Assembly: GCA_017447625.1 (NCBI GenBank) | Contig: JAFSNB010000016.1 | Coordinates: forward strand, 1 to 64,000 | Reading direction: 5' to 3' | From: Bacteroidaceae bacterium | GTDB lineage: Bacteria; Bacteroidota; Bacteroidia; Bacteroidales; Bacteroidaceae | Length of the DNA: 64,000 nt | Part shown: positions 63,984-64,000 of the stretch, piece after piece | Layout: every line of letters starts with the position of its first letter | Numbering within the stretch: position 1 is the stretch's first letter | Position numbers and translations under genes: made by a program | Notes under the pieces: generated by a model | The model's database searches: none | The model's input: the letters and a program-made list of their open reading frames with translations, nothing else | What the model was told of the DNA's origin: nothing

Positions 63984-64000
63984 GCTCGATTTGGTTATCC

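Noticed and set aside
1-64000. tRNA or rRNA genes
   Set aside because: No cloverleaf-like or rRNA-like sequence was noticed on either strand by eye; a tRNA scan would be needed to exclude one.

Overview
The window reads as chromosomal DNA of a Bacteroidota species of the order Bacteroidales, probably Prevotellaceae. Three things suggest this. Many genes are preceded by the Bacteroidetes-type -7 box TAnnTTTG. Shine-Dalgarno sequences are rare. The gene content is typical: an EF-G2-like paralog, a BspA-like leucine-rich-repeat protein, FHS and SSS sugar transporters, a smalltalk protein, HU-like proteins and an S23-type four-helix-bundle protein. No rRNA or tRNA gene was recognised.

Layout. 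0.1-12.2 kb (minus strand): C11 peptidase lipoprotein, lpxB, surE, a giant alpha-2-macroglobulin-like protein, pepD and a YbhN-like membrane protein. 12.2-21.6 kb (plus): rsmA, a Y1/HUH RAYT-like transposase, then an accessory block (unknown protein, BT4734-type primase-like protein, PriCT-2/VirE helicase, nested inverted repeats, HU-like protein, 31-residue smalltalk protein, GH108-like lysozyme). 21.7-26.9 kb (plus): serC, a four-helix-bundle gene, serA, a DUF1015 protein and a YigZ/IMPACT protein. 27.2-42.0 kb (minus): a TrmH-family methylase, then a sugar block with araB, araA, araD, an SSS symporter, a sugar-porter MFS protein, two aldose epimerases, galK and a gluP-like transporter. It feeds arabinose toward xylulose-5-phosphate and galactose into the first Leloir steps. 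42.3-49.8 kb (plus): aminotransferase, LolC/E-like permease, nadC, tkt, rpiB, an HD-type hydrolase and a VapBC-like pair. tkt and rpiB continue the pentose-phosphate route supplied by the arabinose genes. 50.0-63.8 kb: the leucine-rich-repeat protein with a long structured leader, an RsmF-like methylase, thyA-folA, an EF-G2-like factor with an M48 protease, hemW and a GH27 alpha-galactosidase.

The most unusual property is the repeat load. GC-rich palindromes with CCCCTCCC/GGGAGGGG or CCCCCC/GGGGGG arms sit at many gene boundaries. Short tandem word repeats, mostly of 7-bp period, fill other gaps. Both classes also lie in frame inside conserved proteins (LpxB, SurE, A2M, RsmA, the RAYT-like protein, DUF1015, YigZ, RsmF-like, HemW, GH27), where they encode low-complexity inserts, N-terminal leaders or C-terminal ends. 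A RAYT-type transposase, the class linked to REP palindromes in other bacteria, lies directly beside one dense cluster. All functions are inferred from sequence reading alone; no database search was run.
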